This document shows, piece after piece, positions 17,025-25,548 of a stretch of 64,000 bases of DNA. The translations under genes and the position numbers were made by a program. This stretch comes from Vogesella sp. LIG4 (GTDB lineage Bacteria; Pseudomonadota; Gammaproteobacteria; Burkholderiales; Chromobacteriaceae): positions 715,846-779,845 of the forward strand of contig NZ_LT607802.1 of NCBI RefSeq assembly GCF_900090205.1, read 5' to 3'. The first letter of the stretch is position 1, and every line of letters begins with the position of its first letter. The notes below the pieces were generated by a model, which was not told the DNA's origin, ran no database searches, and saw only the letters and a program-made list of their open reading frames with translations.

Positions 17025-17119
17025 GTAAAACTTTCGTTATTGGTCTGGGTTGGCCGCAAAGCGGCCGACGGCTATTTATGATCTCGCGAGCCAAGGCGGG
17101 ACAAGGCGAAATCGCAAGG

Positions 17120-17815
17120 CTAGAACAGCCCGGCCAGGATATTGATCATCAATGCCACCACGGTGATGTTGAACAGGAAGGACAGCGTGCAATGCACGGT
17201 GCCGATGCGGCGCATCTGGCGGCTGGCCAGGCACACGTCCGCCGTCTGTCCCGAGGTGCCGATCACCACCGAGAAATAGAAAAAGTCGCCGTAGTCCGGC
17301 GTGTCGCAACCCGGAAACTGCAGCGCCGGCTCTTCGCCGCGCAGCTGGCCGCTGAAATAGACATGCGCGTAGTGCAGCGCAAACATGGTCTGGGTGAACA
17401 GCCAGGAGGTCAGGATGGTGAGCGCCGACAGCACCACATGGCCGATGCGCACCGCGCCGTGCAGCTCGCGCGCCACCGACAGCTCCAGCACGATGGCCAG
17501 CAGGCAGGTAATGGCCGAGGCCACCACCAGCGCCATGATGGTGCGCTGGCCCACGTCCTCGCGCAGCGCGCGGTGGCGGATGCGCTCCAGGCTGGCGCCG
17601 GACATCATATAGCCGATCAGCAGCAGGTACAGCACGGCGCCGGCGTTCCAGCCCAGGGTGAAGGCGGTGATGCCGCGCACCGGCAGCAGCGTCTGCGCCT
17701 GGGCCAGCAGCGCCACCGCCAGGCCGAACAGCCCGGACGACAGCAGCCGTGGCCGCACCAGCAGCATGCGCAGCGGCATGGTGACGCGGTGGCGATGTTG
17801 ATGCGTGGTAGTCAT
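17120..17815 (-). CDS. DUF1345 membrane protein
   Basis: The 231-residue protein has about five to six membrane helices and matches the DUF1345 pattern: an LGWNAGAVLYL helix, TQTMFALHYAHVYF and DTPDYGDFFYFSVVIGTSGQTADV. Function is unknown; it sits in the cytoplasmic membrane. I start at ATG 17,815 with AAAGG seven bases upstream. It lies between two glycosyltransferase genes on the same strand, 16 bases after the next start, so it is expressed with the polysaccharide cluster although nothing in it suggests sugar chemistry. Confidence 0.82.
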   Translation of the reverse strand: MTTTHQHRHRVTMPLRMLLVRPRLLSSGLFGLAVALLAQAQTLLPVRGITAFTLGWNAGAVLYLLLIGYMMSGASLERIRHRALREDVGQRTIMALVVASAITCLLAIVLELSVARELHGAVRIGHVVLSALTILTSWLFTQTMFALHYAHVYFSGQLRGEEPALQFPGCDTPDYGDFFYFSVVIGTSGQTADVCLASRQMRRIGTVHCTLSFLFNITVVALMINILAGLF

Positions 17816-17831
17816 GGCGTGCCTTTCCGCT

Positions 17832-18941
17832 TCATGCGGCCAACTGTTGGTACAGCGCCACCAGCTTGTCGGCCTCGGCCGCCCAGCTGTACTTGGCCAG
17901 CACTGCGCGCTTGCCGGCATCGCCCATGGTCTGGGCACGGGCATCGTCGGAGAGCAGCGTGGCGATGGCCTCGGCAATGGCATGCGGGTCCTGCGGGTCC
18001 ACCAGCAGGCCGCAGCCGGCATCCTCGACGATGTCGCGCCACAGCGGGAAATCGCTGGCGATCACCGGCATGCCGGCGGCCATGTATTCGAACAGCTTGA
18101 TCGGCAGCGATTCCACGTAGCTGGGCGTGGGCAGCAGCGTCACCAGACCCACCTTGCTCTGCGCCAGCACCGTGGCCACGCCGGCGCGATCCAGCACGCC
18201 CAGGTCGTTCACCCGCGCCCAGCCGGCTTCGCGTTGCAGTGCGGCCTTCAGGTCCGGCTCGCTCCAGATGCCGGCCAGGTTCAGCCGGGTGTCGGTGTCC
18301 GGCAGCGCGGCGATGATGGGCTCGATGCCGCGGGTGCGGCTGATGCCGCCCAGGTAGCACACCTCGTTGCGGCGGCTGGCCCACGGCGTGTCGCGCACCA
18401 GTTCGGCCAGGATCGGGTAGTTGCACACGTCGATGCTGTGGCGGGCGCCGGCGCGTTCGAAGCGCTGGCGGATCACCGGCGTGGCGGCCACGATGGCATC
18501 GAAGCGGCGCGCGGCGTAGTCCTCCAGCGTTTCCACCCCGCGCGACACCCACGGCCGTGCCATGCCGGGAATCCAGTGCTTGGCCAGCACCTGGCGCGGC
18601 ACGTCCTCGTGCACGTCGTACACGATTTTGATGCCGGCCTGCTGCAGGCGCAGCGCGGCAGGAATCAGCTCCGGGTCGTGAAAATGCGCCACGTCCGGCA
18701 TCAGTTCCAGCGCCTTCTGGTACACGCGCTTCACCGTGCCGGTCATGCGCGACAGCCGGCCGCCGCTCTTGGGGCCCACGTCGTGAAAGCGCACGCCGCG
18801 GTTGATCTCCTCGCCCAGCCCGTCGGCCACCACCAGGTGCACCTCGTGCCCGGCGGCCGCCAGGCTGGCGCACTCCTTCACGAAGATGCGGATATCGTGG
18901 CGCGGGTGGGCGCTGCTGAGATGGGCGATTTTCACGTTCAA
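17832..18941 (-). CDS. glycosyltransferase family 4
   Basis: The 369-residue GT-B enzyme starts with HLSSAHPRHDIRIFVKEC, has HFHDPELIPAAL and YDVHEDVPRQVL in the acceptor domain and SLPIKLFEYMAAGMPVIASD in the donor-binding domain, including the conserved E of the EX7E-type motif. It should transfer a sugar from a nucleotide donor to the growing lipid-linked glycan on the cytosolic face. The coding sequence ends in Gln-Leu-Ala-Ala, encoded by a GTTGGCCGCA word that abuts the TGA stop (17,835-17,844). Confidence 0.88.
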   Translation of the reverse strand: MNVKIAHLSSAHPRHDIRIFVKECASLAAAGHEVHLVVADGLGEEINRGVRFHDVGPKSGGRLSRMTGTVKRVYQKALELMPDVAHFHDPELIPAALRLQQAGIKIVYDVHEDVPRQVLAKHWIPGMARPWVSRGVETLEDYAARRFDAIVAATPVIRQRFERAGARHSIDVCNYPILAELVRDTPWASRRNEVCYLGGISRTRGIEPIIAALPDTDTRLNLAGIWSEPDLKAALQREAGWARVNDLGVLDRAGVATVLAQSKVGLVTLLPTPSYVESLPIKLFEYMAAGMPVIASDFPLWRDIVEDAGCGLLVDPQDPHAIAEAIATLLSDDARAQTMGDAGKRAVLAKYSWAAEADKLVALYQQLAA

Positions 18942-18980
18942 ACCTTTCCGGCCGCGGCGCCTGGCGCCACGGCAAAATTC

Positions 18981-20042
18981 TCAATGCGCCAGCAGCTGGC
19001 GGTAAATATCGGCAAAGCGCGCCATATTGTGCTGGTGCAGGCCTTTTTCGCTCACCAGCCGGCGGTTGAGCGCCACGGCCTCGGCCAGTTGTTCGTTGTC
19101 GCCGGCGCGCAGCAGCTGCGCCTTCAGCGCCGTGCCCAGCCGCGCCACGTCCTCGACGATGGCGCCGTTGACGCCGTCCAGCACCCATTCCAGGTTGGCC
19201 GGCAGGTTGGACAGCAGCGGCAGGCAGCCATGGCCCATGGCTTCCAGCAGGCTGATGCTGGTGGCGTCGCTGGTGGGCACGCTGACGAACAGTCGCGCGT
19301 CGCGGTACAGCCCGGCCAGTACGTCCGGCGTCACGAAGCCGGTGAAGTGGATGCGCTGCAGTTGCAGCTTGCGCGCCAGTTGCAGCAGCGCATCGGTTTC
19401 GCTGCCGCTGGCGGCCACGGTGAGCGACCAGCCGGCGAAGCGCGCATCGGCCTCCACCTCGGCCCAGGCGCGCACGATGGCATCGATGCGGTACAGCGGC
19501 TTGTGCAGGCGGCAGGACAGCACGCTCAGCGGCTTGGCGGCGATGTCCGGCTGCGCCGGCAGCTCGTCCATGCCGAAGTTGAGCACGTCCATGCGCCGCA
19601 GCGGCGCCAGCTGGCGGCATACCGCCGCCATGTGCAGCGAATCGCTGGTCACTGCGCTGGCGGCCGCCAGATTGGCCGCCACCATGCTGCGCAGCAGCCG
19701 GCTCTGCTGCGGCAGCAGCAGCACGTCCGAGCCCCAGGCGGTGAGCAGCCACGGCATGCGCCGGCCGGCCAGCGCGCGGCGCGCGTGCCAGGCGACGCTG
19801 TTGGCCTGGTGCACGTGCACGATGTCCGGGCGCAGCTCGTCGATCAGCGCGGCGATGCGGCTGGCGGTGCGCAGTGCGCGCAGGCTGAAATCCACCTGCA
19901 ACACGCGGCCAAGGTTGGCCGCATGGTAGCGCTCCGGCAGCGGGCCGCTGGTAACCAGGTGCACCTCGCTCACCTGTGGCGCAATGCCGGCCAGGTAGCG
20001 GAAGGTATGTACCGAGGCGGAGCCGATCAGCAGCAGCTTCAT
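18981..20042 (-). CDS. glycosyltransferase family 4
   Basis: The 353-residue enzyme has GT-B features: MKLLLIGSASVHTFRYL at the start, HVHQANSVAWHAR and TAWGSDVLLLP in the N-terminal domain, and SISLLEAMGHGCLPLLSN in the C-terminal domain, which carries the donor-binding Glu. It is a predicted glycan-extending transferase of unknown donor. The ATG at 20,042 overlaps the upstream stop as ATGA, which indicates coupled translation. A GTTGGCCGCA word lies inside at 19,914-19,923. Confidence 0.87.
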   Translation of the reverse strand: MKLLLIGSASVHTFRYLAGIAPQVSEVHLVTSGPLPERYHAANLGRVLQVDFSLRALRTASRIAALIDELRPDIVHVHQANSVAWHARRALAGRRMPWLLTAWGSDVLLLPQQSRLLRSMVAANLAAASAVTSDSLHMAAVCRQLAPLRRMDVLNFGMDELPAQPDIAAKPLSVLSCRLHKPLYRIDAIVRAWAEVEADARFAGWSLTVAASGSETDALLQLARKLQLQRIHFTGFVTPDVLAGLYRDARLFVSVPTSDATSISLLEAMGHGCLPLLSNLPANLEWVLDGVNGAIVEDVARLGTALKAQLLRAGDNEQLAEAVALNRRLVSEKGLHQHNMARFADIYRQLLAH

Positions 20043-21265
20043 GCCGCCCCTTTCTGTTCGCGCAGCAACCGTGCCAGCGCCTGCTGCAGATGTTGCAGGC
20101 GGCGCGCCAGCGCGGCATCGGCGGCCAGGTTGATATTCACCGGCAGGTTGAACACGCTGGCGGCCAGTGTCTCGGCATCCGGCGCGCCGCCGGGCAGGTA
20201 ACCGTGGCGGAAGGAGCCGGCCGGGTGGATCACGTCGTCGAACCACACGCCGATGTTCAGCCCGCAGGCGGCGGACAGTTCACGTGCCAGCCGCGCCTTG
20301 TCCACCACGTGGAACGGCAGCGCGAACGGGTAGCGCACCCAGTGGGTGTCCGCCGGCGCCTGCCACTGGACGATGCCGGGCACGCCATCCAGCATGGCGC
20401 GGTAGCGCGTCACCAGTTGCTGCTTGTGCGCCAGCGTAGCCGGCAGCCGCGCCAGCTGCGAGCGCAGCAGCACGGCGGACAGCAGCGGCATCTCGCGGGC
20501 CGGGTGCGGTGCGCCGTCGCGCACTTCGGCATCGCCGGAGCGGTAGATCAGGCCCATGCGCCGCACCATGGCCATGGCGATGCGACCCAGCAACGGCCAG
20601 CGCGCGGACAGCACGTGCGCCTTCAGCGTGGCCAGCAGCCGCCACTGGTCGGCGCAACTTACCTCGGGCAGCGCCGGCTGCGGCTGATAGTCGCCAACCG
20701 GCAGCAGCGCAAAGCCGCCGATACCGCCGGTAAGGTTCTTGGAGTATTCGAAGCTGAAGAAGGCGCCGTCGTGGTAGCTGCCCAGCCACTGGCCGTCGCA
20801 GCGCGAGGCAAAGCCGTGGGCGGCGTCATCGATAAAGCGCACCTGGCGGTGCTTCTCGCGCAGCCAGGTCGGCACCTCGCAGGCGATGCCGAAGTTATGC
20901 GGCACCACCACCACGCGGGTATGGCGGCGGATGGACAGGTCCAGCAGCTGCCAGTCGTAAGTCATGCTGCTGCGGCGGATATCCACGAAGCGCAGGCTGG
21001 CGCCGGTGGGCGGCACCTGGTTGGGCACCACCACGCAGGTGAAGGCCGGCACGAGCACCTCGTCACCAGGCCCGACGCCATGCAGCTGCAGCAAGGCGGC
21101 AAAGGCGGCACGGCCGCTGTCGAACAGGCGGATGCGCTGCTCGTCCACCTGCAGCAAGGCGGCCAGCTCTCGACGCAGCGCGCCGCGCTGGCGCAGGCGG
21201 CCCAGCAGCATGCCGGGCAAGGCGGCAACAAAACGCGGGTAGCTCAGCGAGTTGGCGGTCAACAC
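20039..21265 (-). CDS. DegT/DnrJ/EryC1-like PLP-dependent protein
   Basis: The 408-residue protein has a recognisable but divergent DegT-family core: DSGRAAFAALLQLHGV, GDEVLVPAFTCVVVPNQV, RFIDDAAHGFAS and FSFEYSKNLTGGIGG, where the lysine would bind PLP. The C-terminal half is less typical. It could be an aminotransferase for a nucleotide sugar, but the canonical sugar aminotransferase role in this cluster is already filled twice. The start is GTG at 21,265 (a TTG at 21,262 is possible), overlapping the acyltransferase stop by a few bases. Confidence 0.75.
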   Translation of the reverse strand: MLTANSLSYPRFVAALPGMLLGRLRQRGALRRELAALLQVDEQRIRLFDSGRAAFAALLQLHGVGPGDEVLVPAFTCVVVPNQVPPTGASLRFVDIRRSSMTYDWQLLDLSIRRHTRVVVVPHNFGIACEVPTWLREKHRQVRFIDDAAHGFASRCDGQWLGSYHDGAFFSFEYSKNLTGGIGGFALLPVGDYQPQPALPEVSCADQWRLLATLKAHVLSARWPLLGRIAMAMVRRMGLIYRSGDAEVRDGAPHPAREMPLLSAVLLRSQLARLPATLAHKQQLVTRYRAMLDGVPGIVQWQAPADTHWVRYPFALPFHVVDKARLARELSAACGLNIGVWFDDVIHPAGSFRHGYLPGGAPDAETLAASVFNLPVNINLAADAALARRLQHLQQALARLLREQKGAA

Positions 21266-21786
21266 AGCGGCTTCACCTTTCTGGCCGGCTGGCCGGCATA
21301 CACCCAGCCGCTTTCCAGCTCGCCCTTCACCACGCTGCCGGCACCCACCACCACGTTATCGCCGATGCTGGCGCCCGGCAGCACGATGCAGCCGGCGCCG
21401 ATCAGCACATTGTTGCCAACGGTGATGTCGCCATCGATATGGCATTCGGTGAAGGTGGTGGTGGTCACGTCGGCCGGAATGCCATTGCTGTGACAGAAGA
21501 ACATGCAGCGCGGCCCGACTGCCACGTGGTTGCCGAAACTCAGGCGGCGGTCGGCCACCAGGCAGTAGTGATGCGGCGCCAGGTGGCTGCTGTGCCCGAG
21601 GCGGAACTCGCCGCGCGGCCCCAGCAGCACATCGCCGCCCCAATACAGGCGCGCATGCTCGCCCATTTCGATACCGCGTACCCGGCTGAAACGGCTGCCG
21701 GCGTGGATGCGCGCGCCGCGCGCCAGCCTGGCGCCGCGCACACGCAGGCAACAGGCATGCAACATGAGCAACAGTCGTTCAAGCAT
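21259..21786 (-). CDS. left-handed beta-helix acyltransferase (serine-acetyltransferase-like)
   Basis: The 175-residue protein has hexapeptide repeats of the left-handed beta-helix type, clearest in the C-terminal part: HIDGDITVGNNVLIGAGC, PGASIGDNVVVGAGSVV and the ending GQPARKV. Such trimeric enzymes acetylate sugars or amino sugars from acetyl-CoA. Within this cluster it is a candidate for a PglD-like or O-acetyl step. The ATG at 21,786 overlaps the flippase stop by eight bases. Confidence 0.83.
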   Translation of the reverse strand: MLERLLLMLHACCLRVRGARLARGARIHAGSRFSRVRGIEMGEHARLYWGGDVLLGPRGEFRLGHSSHLAPHHYCLVADRRLSFGNHVAVGPRCMFFCHSNGIPADVTTTTFTECHIDGDITVGNNVLIGAGCIVLPGASIGDNVVVGAGSVVKGELESGWVYAGQPARKVKPLC

Positions 21787-23071
21787 GGCGCACCTCGCGG
21801 CGGGCACAGAGTCGATAAACCCAGGACATGTAGATAATGTAATAGACCGACATCGCCCACGCCTGCACGCGGAATACCATGTGTGCGTCGTGCGCCAGCC
21901 GGTACACCAGGCCCAGGGTGCCCAGGTTGACCACGACCCCGAGCAGGGCGAACAGGAAGGAGGCACGCTGACGCGACAGTACCATGGGCACCATGAAACA
22001 GGGCGTGGCAATGAACATGCAAAAAAACGACGGCGCCAGCAAACCGGCAATCACTCCCGCATCGCGCCACGCCGCACCGAATGCCAGCGCGAACATCGGC
22101 TCGCCCCAGGCCATCAGCGCCGCGAACGGCAGCAGCGCCACCCCGCCCAGCACCAGCTGCGCCTTCAGCAGCAGGGGCCGCAGCGGGCGATGCTGGGCAT
22201 GCGCCTCGGCCAGGTCGCGGTACAGCACCTGCGATACCGCCTGGCCCAGCAAGGCGGCCGGCAGCTTGAGCACGCGCAGTACCAGGCCGTAGTGGCCCAT
22301 TACCGTGGCGCTGGCGATTACCGTCAGGATCTGCACCATCAGCGAGTCCTGCAGCGCCACCACGAAGGCATGCGGGGTATTGATCAGCGGAAACTCGCGG
22401 TATTTCGCCATCAGGCGGCGCACGCCACCGGCGCGCGCCCGTCGTACCCATACGGGCAGGACCTTCAGGTCCGGGCGGCTTTGCAGCAGCCAGGACGCAC
22501 CCTGCCCCGCCAGTTGACCAACAATCAGCCCGGCCGTTCCCAATTTGCCGAAACCGGCGGCCAATTGCACGCTGCTCATCGCCAGCGACTGGCCGATGCG
22601 GCCCTGGGCATTGAGCTGGTAGCGGCGCAGGCGGTTGTTCCAGTTGGTCCAGATCTGGTTGTTGGCTGCCAGCCATACGCCCAGCGGCAGCAGCGGCAGC
22701 CACGGCGCCAGCTCCGGCGCGTCCAGCTGCCGCGCCAGCCAGCCGCCATCCAGCCAGAACGGCAGGCTCAGCAGCACCAGCAGCAGGGTGTTGAACACCA
22801 GCGCCAGCACCAGCAGGCGCTCGGCGTCCTCGTCCTCGCGCGGCAGCACGATGGCCATGTCGTAGCGCCAGGTGGCGATCACCACCAGGTTGGACAGCCA
22901 GGTAACGAAATGGGTAAGCACCCCGAAATCGGCCGGGGTGTACAGGCGGGTGAGCAAGGGGGTGAACAGCACCGGCAGGAACTGCGCCACCGCCGCGCCA
23001 CCCACCAGGGTGGCGACGTTGCGCACGAAGCCGCCGGCGGTCAGCCGTTGCCACAGCGCGGCCGGGTTCAT
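21779..23071 (-). CDS. Wzx-type polysaccharide flippase
   Basis: The 430-residue protein has about twelve to fourteen membrane helices and the flippase start pattern FVRNVATLVGGAAVAQFLPVL followed by LTRLYTPADFGVL, typical of the MOP/PST exporter superfamily. It would move undecaprenyl-linked repeat units across the inner membrane. I start at ATG 23,071; a GTG at 23,089 is possible but adds nothing conserved. Polymerase (wzy) and chain-length regulator (wzz) genes, its usual partners, are not in the window. Confidence 0.88.
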   Translation of the reverse strand: MNPAALWQRLTAGGFVRNVATLVGGAAVAQFLPVLFTPLLTRLYTPADFGVLTHFVTWLSNLVVIATWRYDMAIVLPREDEDAERLLVLALVFNTLLLVLLSLPFWLDGGWLARQLDAPELAPWLPLLPLGVWLAANNQIWTNWNNRLRRYQLNAQGRIGQSLAMSSVQLAAGFGKLGTAGLIVGQLAGQGASWLLQSRPDLKVLPVWVRRARAGGVRRLMAKYREFPLINTPHAFVVALQDSLMVQILTVIASATVMGHYGLVLRVLKLPAALLGQAVSQVLYRDLAEAHAQHRPLRPLLLKAQLVLGGVALLPFAALMAWGEPMFALAFGAAWRDAGVIAGLLAPSFFCMFIATPCFMVPMVLSRQRASFLFALLGVVVNLGTLGLVYRLAHDAHMVFRVQAWAMSVYYIIYMSWVYRLCARREVRHA

Positions 23072-23130
23072 GACTGTCGCCCCAGCCACGCCCTGGCAGG
23101 CGCCCGGGAGTTGGATACCGGCAACGCCAC

Positions 23131-24228
23131 TTAGGCCAGCGCCTTCTTCACCGCGGCAACAATGGCGTCCTGGGTGGCTTCATCCAGGAACGGGTGCATC
23201 GGCAGGCTCATCACACGCTTGCCGGCGGCCTCGGCCAGCGGGAAGCTGCCCTCGCCCTGGCCCAGGTGGGCGAATGCCGGCTGCAGGTGCAGCGGAATCG
23301 GATAGTGCACCGCGGTGGGGATGCCCATGGCTTGCAGCGCCTGCTGCACCGCCTCGCGGTTATCCACCTCGATAGTGTACTGCGCGTAGACGTGGCTATT
23401 GCCCGGCGCAATCACCGGCACGCGTGCCACGTCCTGCAGCAGCGCGCTATAGCGGGCGCCGATGCGCGCACGCGCCTCGACCTCGGCCGGGAAGCTCGGC
23501 ATCTTGGCCAGCAGCACCGCGGCCTGAATGGTATCCAGCCGGCCATTGAGGCCGATTACCGGGTGGTGGTAGCGGCGGTCCTGGCCGTGGATGCGGATCT
23601 CGCGCATCTTCTTGGCCAGCTCGTCGTCGTTGGTGAACACCGCACCGCCATCGCCGTAGCAGCCCAGCGGCTTGCTGGGGAAGAAGCTGGTGGTGCCGAT
23701 GGTGCACAGGTTGCCGGAACGTTTGCCATGCTGGCTGGCGCCGAAGCTCTGCGCACCGTCCTCGATCACCGCAATGCCATGGCGCTCGGCAATGGCGTTG
23801 ATGGCGTCGAAATCGGCACACTGGCCGTACAGGCTCACCGGCATGATGGCGCGGGTGCGCGGGGTGATGGCCGCTTCCAGCAGTGCCGGGTCCAGGTTGT
23901 AGCTTACCGGGTCGATATCGACGAACACCGGCTTGGCGCCCAGTAGGGCGATCATTTCGCCGGTGGCGATGAAGGTGAACGGCGTGGTGATCACCTCGTC
24001 GCCCGGCTTGATGCCCAGCGCCATCAGTGCGATCAGGATCGCCTTGGTGCCGTCGCACACGCCGATGGCGTGTTTGGCACCGGTGTAGTCGGCCAGCTGC
24101 GCTTCCAGCTCCTTCACCTCCGGCCCCATGATGTACTGGCCATGCTCCAGCACGGCGTGGATGCGGGCGTCGATATCGGCCTTGAGATGCTGGTACTGCG
24201 CTTTCAGATCGATGAACTGGATGGACAT
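23131..24228 (-). CDS. wbpE: WbpE-like UDP-sugar aminotransferase
   Basis: The 365-residue DegT-family enzyme begins MSIQFIDLKAQYQHLKADID, has GVCDGTKAILIALMALG, VIEDGAQSFGA and FFPSKPLGCYGDGGA with the PLP lysine, all as in WbpE. WbpE aminates UDP-3-keto-GlcNAcA at C3 using glutamate, downstream of WbpB and before WbpD, in synthesis of UDP-2,3-diacetamido-2,3-dideoxy-glucuronate. Genes resembling wbpB and wbpD lie immediately upstream in the operon, which makes the assignment firm. The ATG at 24,228 has AAGG upstream. Confidence 0.9.
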   Translation of the reverse strand: MSIQFIDLKAQYQHLKADIDARIHAVLEHGQYIMGPEVKELEAQLADYTGAKHAIGVCDGTKAILIALMALGIKPGDEVITTPFTFIATGEMIALLGAKPVFVDIDPVSYNLDPALLEAAITPRTRAIMPVSLYGQCADFDAINAIAERHGIAVIEDGAQSFGASQHGKRSGNLCTIGTTSFFPSKPLGCYGDGGAVFTNDDELAKKMREIRIHGQDRRYHHPVIGLNGRLDTIQAAVLLAKMPSFPAEVEARARIGARYSALLQDVARVPVIAPGNSHVYAQYTIEVDNREAVQQALQAMGIPTAVHYPIPLHLQPAFAHLGQGEGSFPLAEAAGKRVMSLPMHPFLDEATQDAIVAAVKKALA

Positions 24229-24259
24229 GGTAGTGCCTTGTCGGAATGCGTTATGGGGA

Positions 24260-24829
24260 TTACAGCGGTGCGCAGTGGTTGCCGCCGATGTCGTAACGTT
24301 GGCCGCATGCCGCGCAGGCATGCTCGTCGATGCTGTCCGGCAGACGCTCGCCGCACTGGCACATCCAGCCTATGCGCCGCGCCGGGGTGCCCACCATCAG
24401 TGCGTACGGTTTCACATCGCGGGTCACCACCGCGCCGGCGCCGATGAAGGCAAACTCGCCCACGGTATGGCCGCAGACGATGGTGGCGTTGGCGCCGATG
24501 CTGGCGCCGCGCTTCACCACCGTGCGGCGGTATTCGTTCTTGCGGTTGACATGGCTGCGCGGGTTGTTGACGTTGGTGAACACCATGGACGGGCCGCAGA
24601 ACACGTCGTCCTCCAGCGTTACCGCATCGTAGATCGACACGTTGTTCTGCACCTTCACGTTGTCGCCGATGATCACGTCGTTGCCGACGAACACGTTCTG
24701 CCCGAAGGAGCAGCCTGCGCCGATACGGGCGCTGCTGCAGATGTGCACCCAGTGCCAGATGCGGGTATCGGCGCCGATCTGCGCGCCATCGTCGACGATG
24801 GCGGTGGGATGTACGGTGTATTGAGTCAT
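24260..24829 (-). CDS. wbpD: WbpD-like UDP-amino-sugar N-acetyltransferase
   Basis: The 189-residue protein is a left-handed beta-helix acetyltransferase: repeats such as [27 protein letters not shown] and [15 protein letters not shown], then [19 protein letters not shown]-terminal tail holds four cysteines ([15 protein letters not shown]) that look like a small zinc knuckle. WbpD acetylates the 3-amino group of UDP-GlcNAc(3NH2)A. The start is ATG at 24,829. The zinc-knuckle motif ACGQR is encoded by a GTTGGCCGCA word (24,298-24,307). It lies 31 bases before wbpE. Confidence 0.88.
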   Translation of the reverse strand: MTQYTVHPTAIVDDGAQIGADTRIWHWVHICSSARIGAGCSFGQNVFVGNDVIIGDNVKVQNNVSIYDAVTLEDDVFCGPSMVFTNVNNPRSHVNRKNEYRRTVVKRGASIGANATIVCGHTVGEFAFIGAGAVVTRDVKPYALMVGTPARRIGWMCQCGERLPDSIDEHACAACGQRYDIGGNHCAPL

Positions 24830-24943
24830 GTAATGCAGCCTCGGACTGCTAAACGATAACGATGCTGAGTTGGCCGCAGCGGCTGCCGCCTGCTGCACAG
24901 GCCGCCAGCCTAGCAGCCACGCGCGGGCATGCCGGCCGGGTAC

Positions 24944-25480
24944 TCAGAAAAACAGGAAAAAGCCGTCGGCAAAGTACACCAGCCCCAGCACGCCCACCGG
25001 CAGTGCAGCCAGCCAGATGATCTTGCGCTTGAACAGGCCGGCAACCGACGAAATCAGGATCGCCACCTGCAGGAAGATCACCGCCACGCCGAACGGCTTG
25101 CCCTGGCGCTGCGCCGCATCGCGGATGCTTTCCAGCTTGCGCGCTTCCTGCTCGATCTGGCTGCGTTCGTTGCCGTAGCGCGTCACCTTGTCGCCCAGTT
25201 TCTTCAGCTGCTGCTGGTAGTGCTCACGGGTGGCGGCCGGCGTACCCGCCGGCAGGTTGTCCAGCTCGAACTGCAGCCGTTCGCGCTCGACATCGTACAG
25301 ATTGCCCTTGATGCCCTTGGCCTGGTAGTAGGCCCACTGGTCGGACGCCTGCGACTGCGCCAGCACGCTGCGGGTGGAATAGCCACCACCCTTGAAGGTG
25401 GACAGCGTGGCGCATACGGCCAGGATTACCGTGGTCAGCGCCAGATAACTCAGCCAGGGTTCTTTCTTTTCTTCTGCCAT
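24944..25480 (-). CDS. DUF4337 inner-membrane protein
   Basis: The 178-residue protein has one N-terminal membrane helix (WLSYLALTTVILAVCATLSTF), a central charged helical stretch that should sit in a soluble compartment, and two C-terminal helices (VAVIFLQVAILISSVAGLF and IIWLAALPVGVLGLVYF). This matches DUF4337, whose role is unknown. It interrupts the otherwise contiguous wbpB-wbpD-wbpE series, with 68 bases to wbpB and 114 to wbpD, so it is probably transcribed with them. Confidence 0.78.
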   Translation of the reverse strand: MAEEKKEPWLSYLALTTVILAVCATLSTFKGGGYSTRSVLAQSQASDQWAYYQAKGIKGNLYDVERERLQFELDNLPAGTPAATREHYQQQLKKLGDKVTRYGNERSQIEQEARKLESIRDAAQRQGKPFGVAVIFLQVAILISSVAGLFKRKIIWLAALPVGVLGLVYFADGFFLFF

Positions 25481-25548
25481 GACGTGCCTCGATCACATCC
25501 TATCTTCACAAGCGCAGCCGGGCGCCCATGGCGCCCGCACACTGCAGC

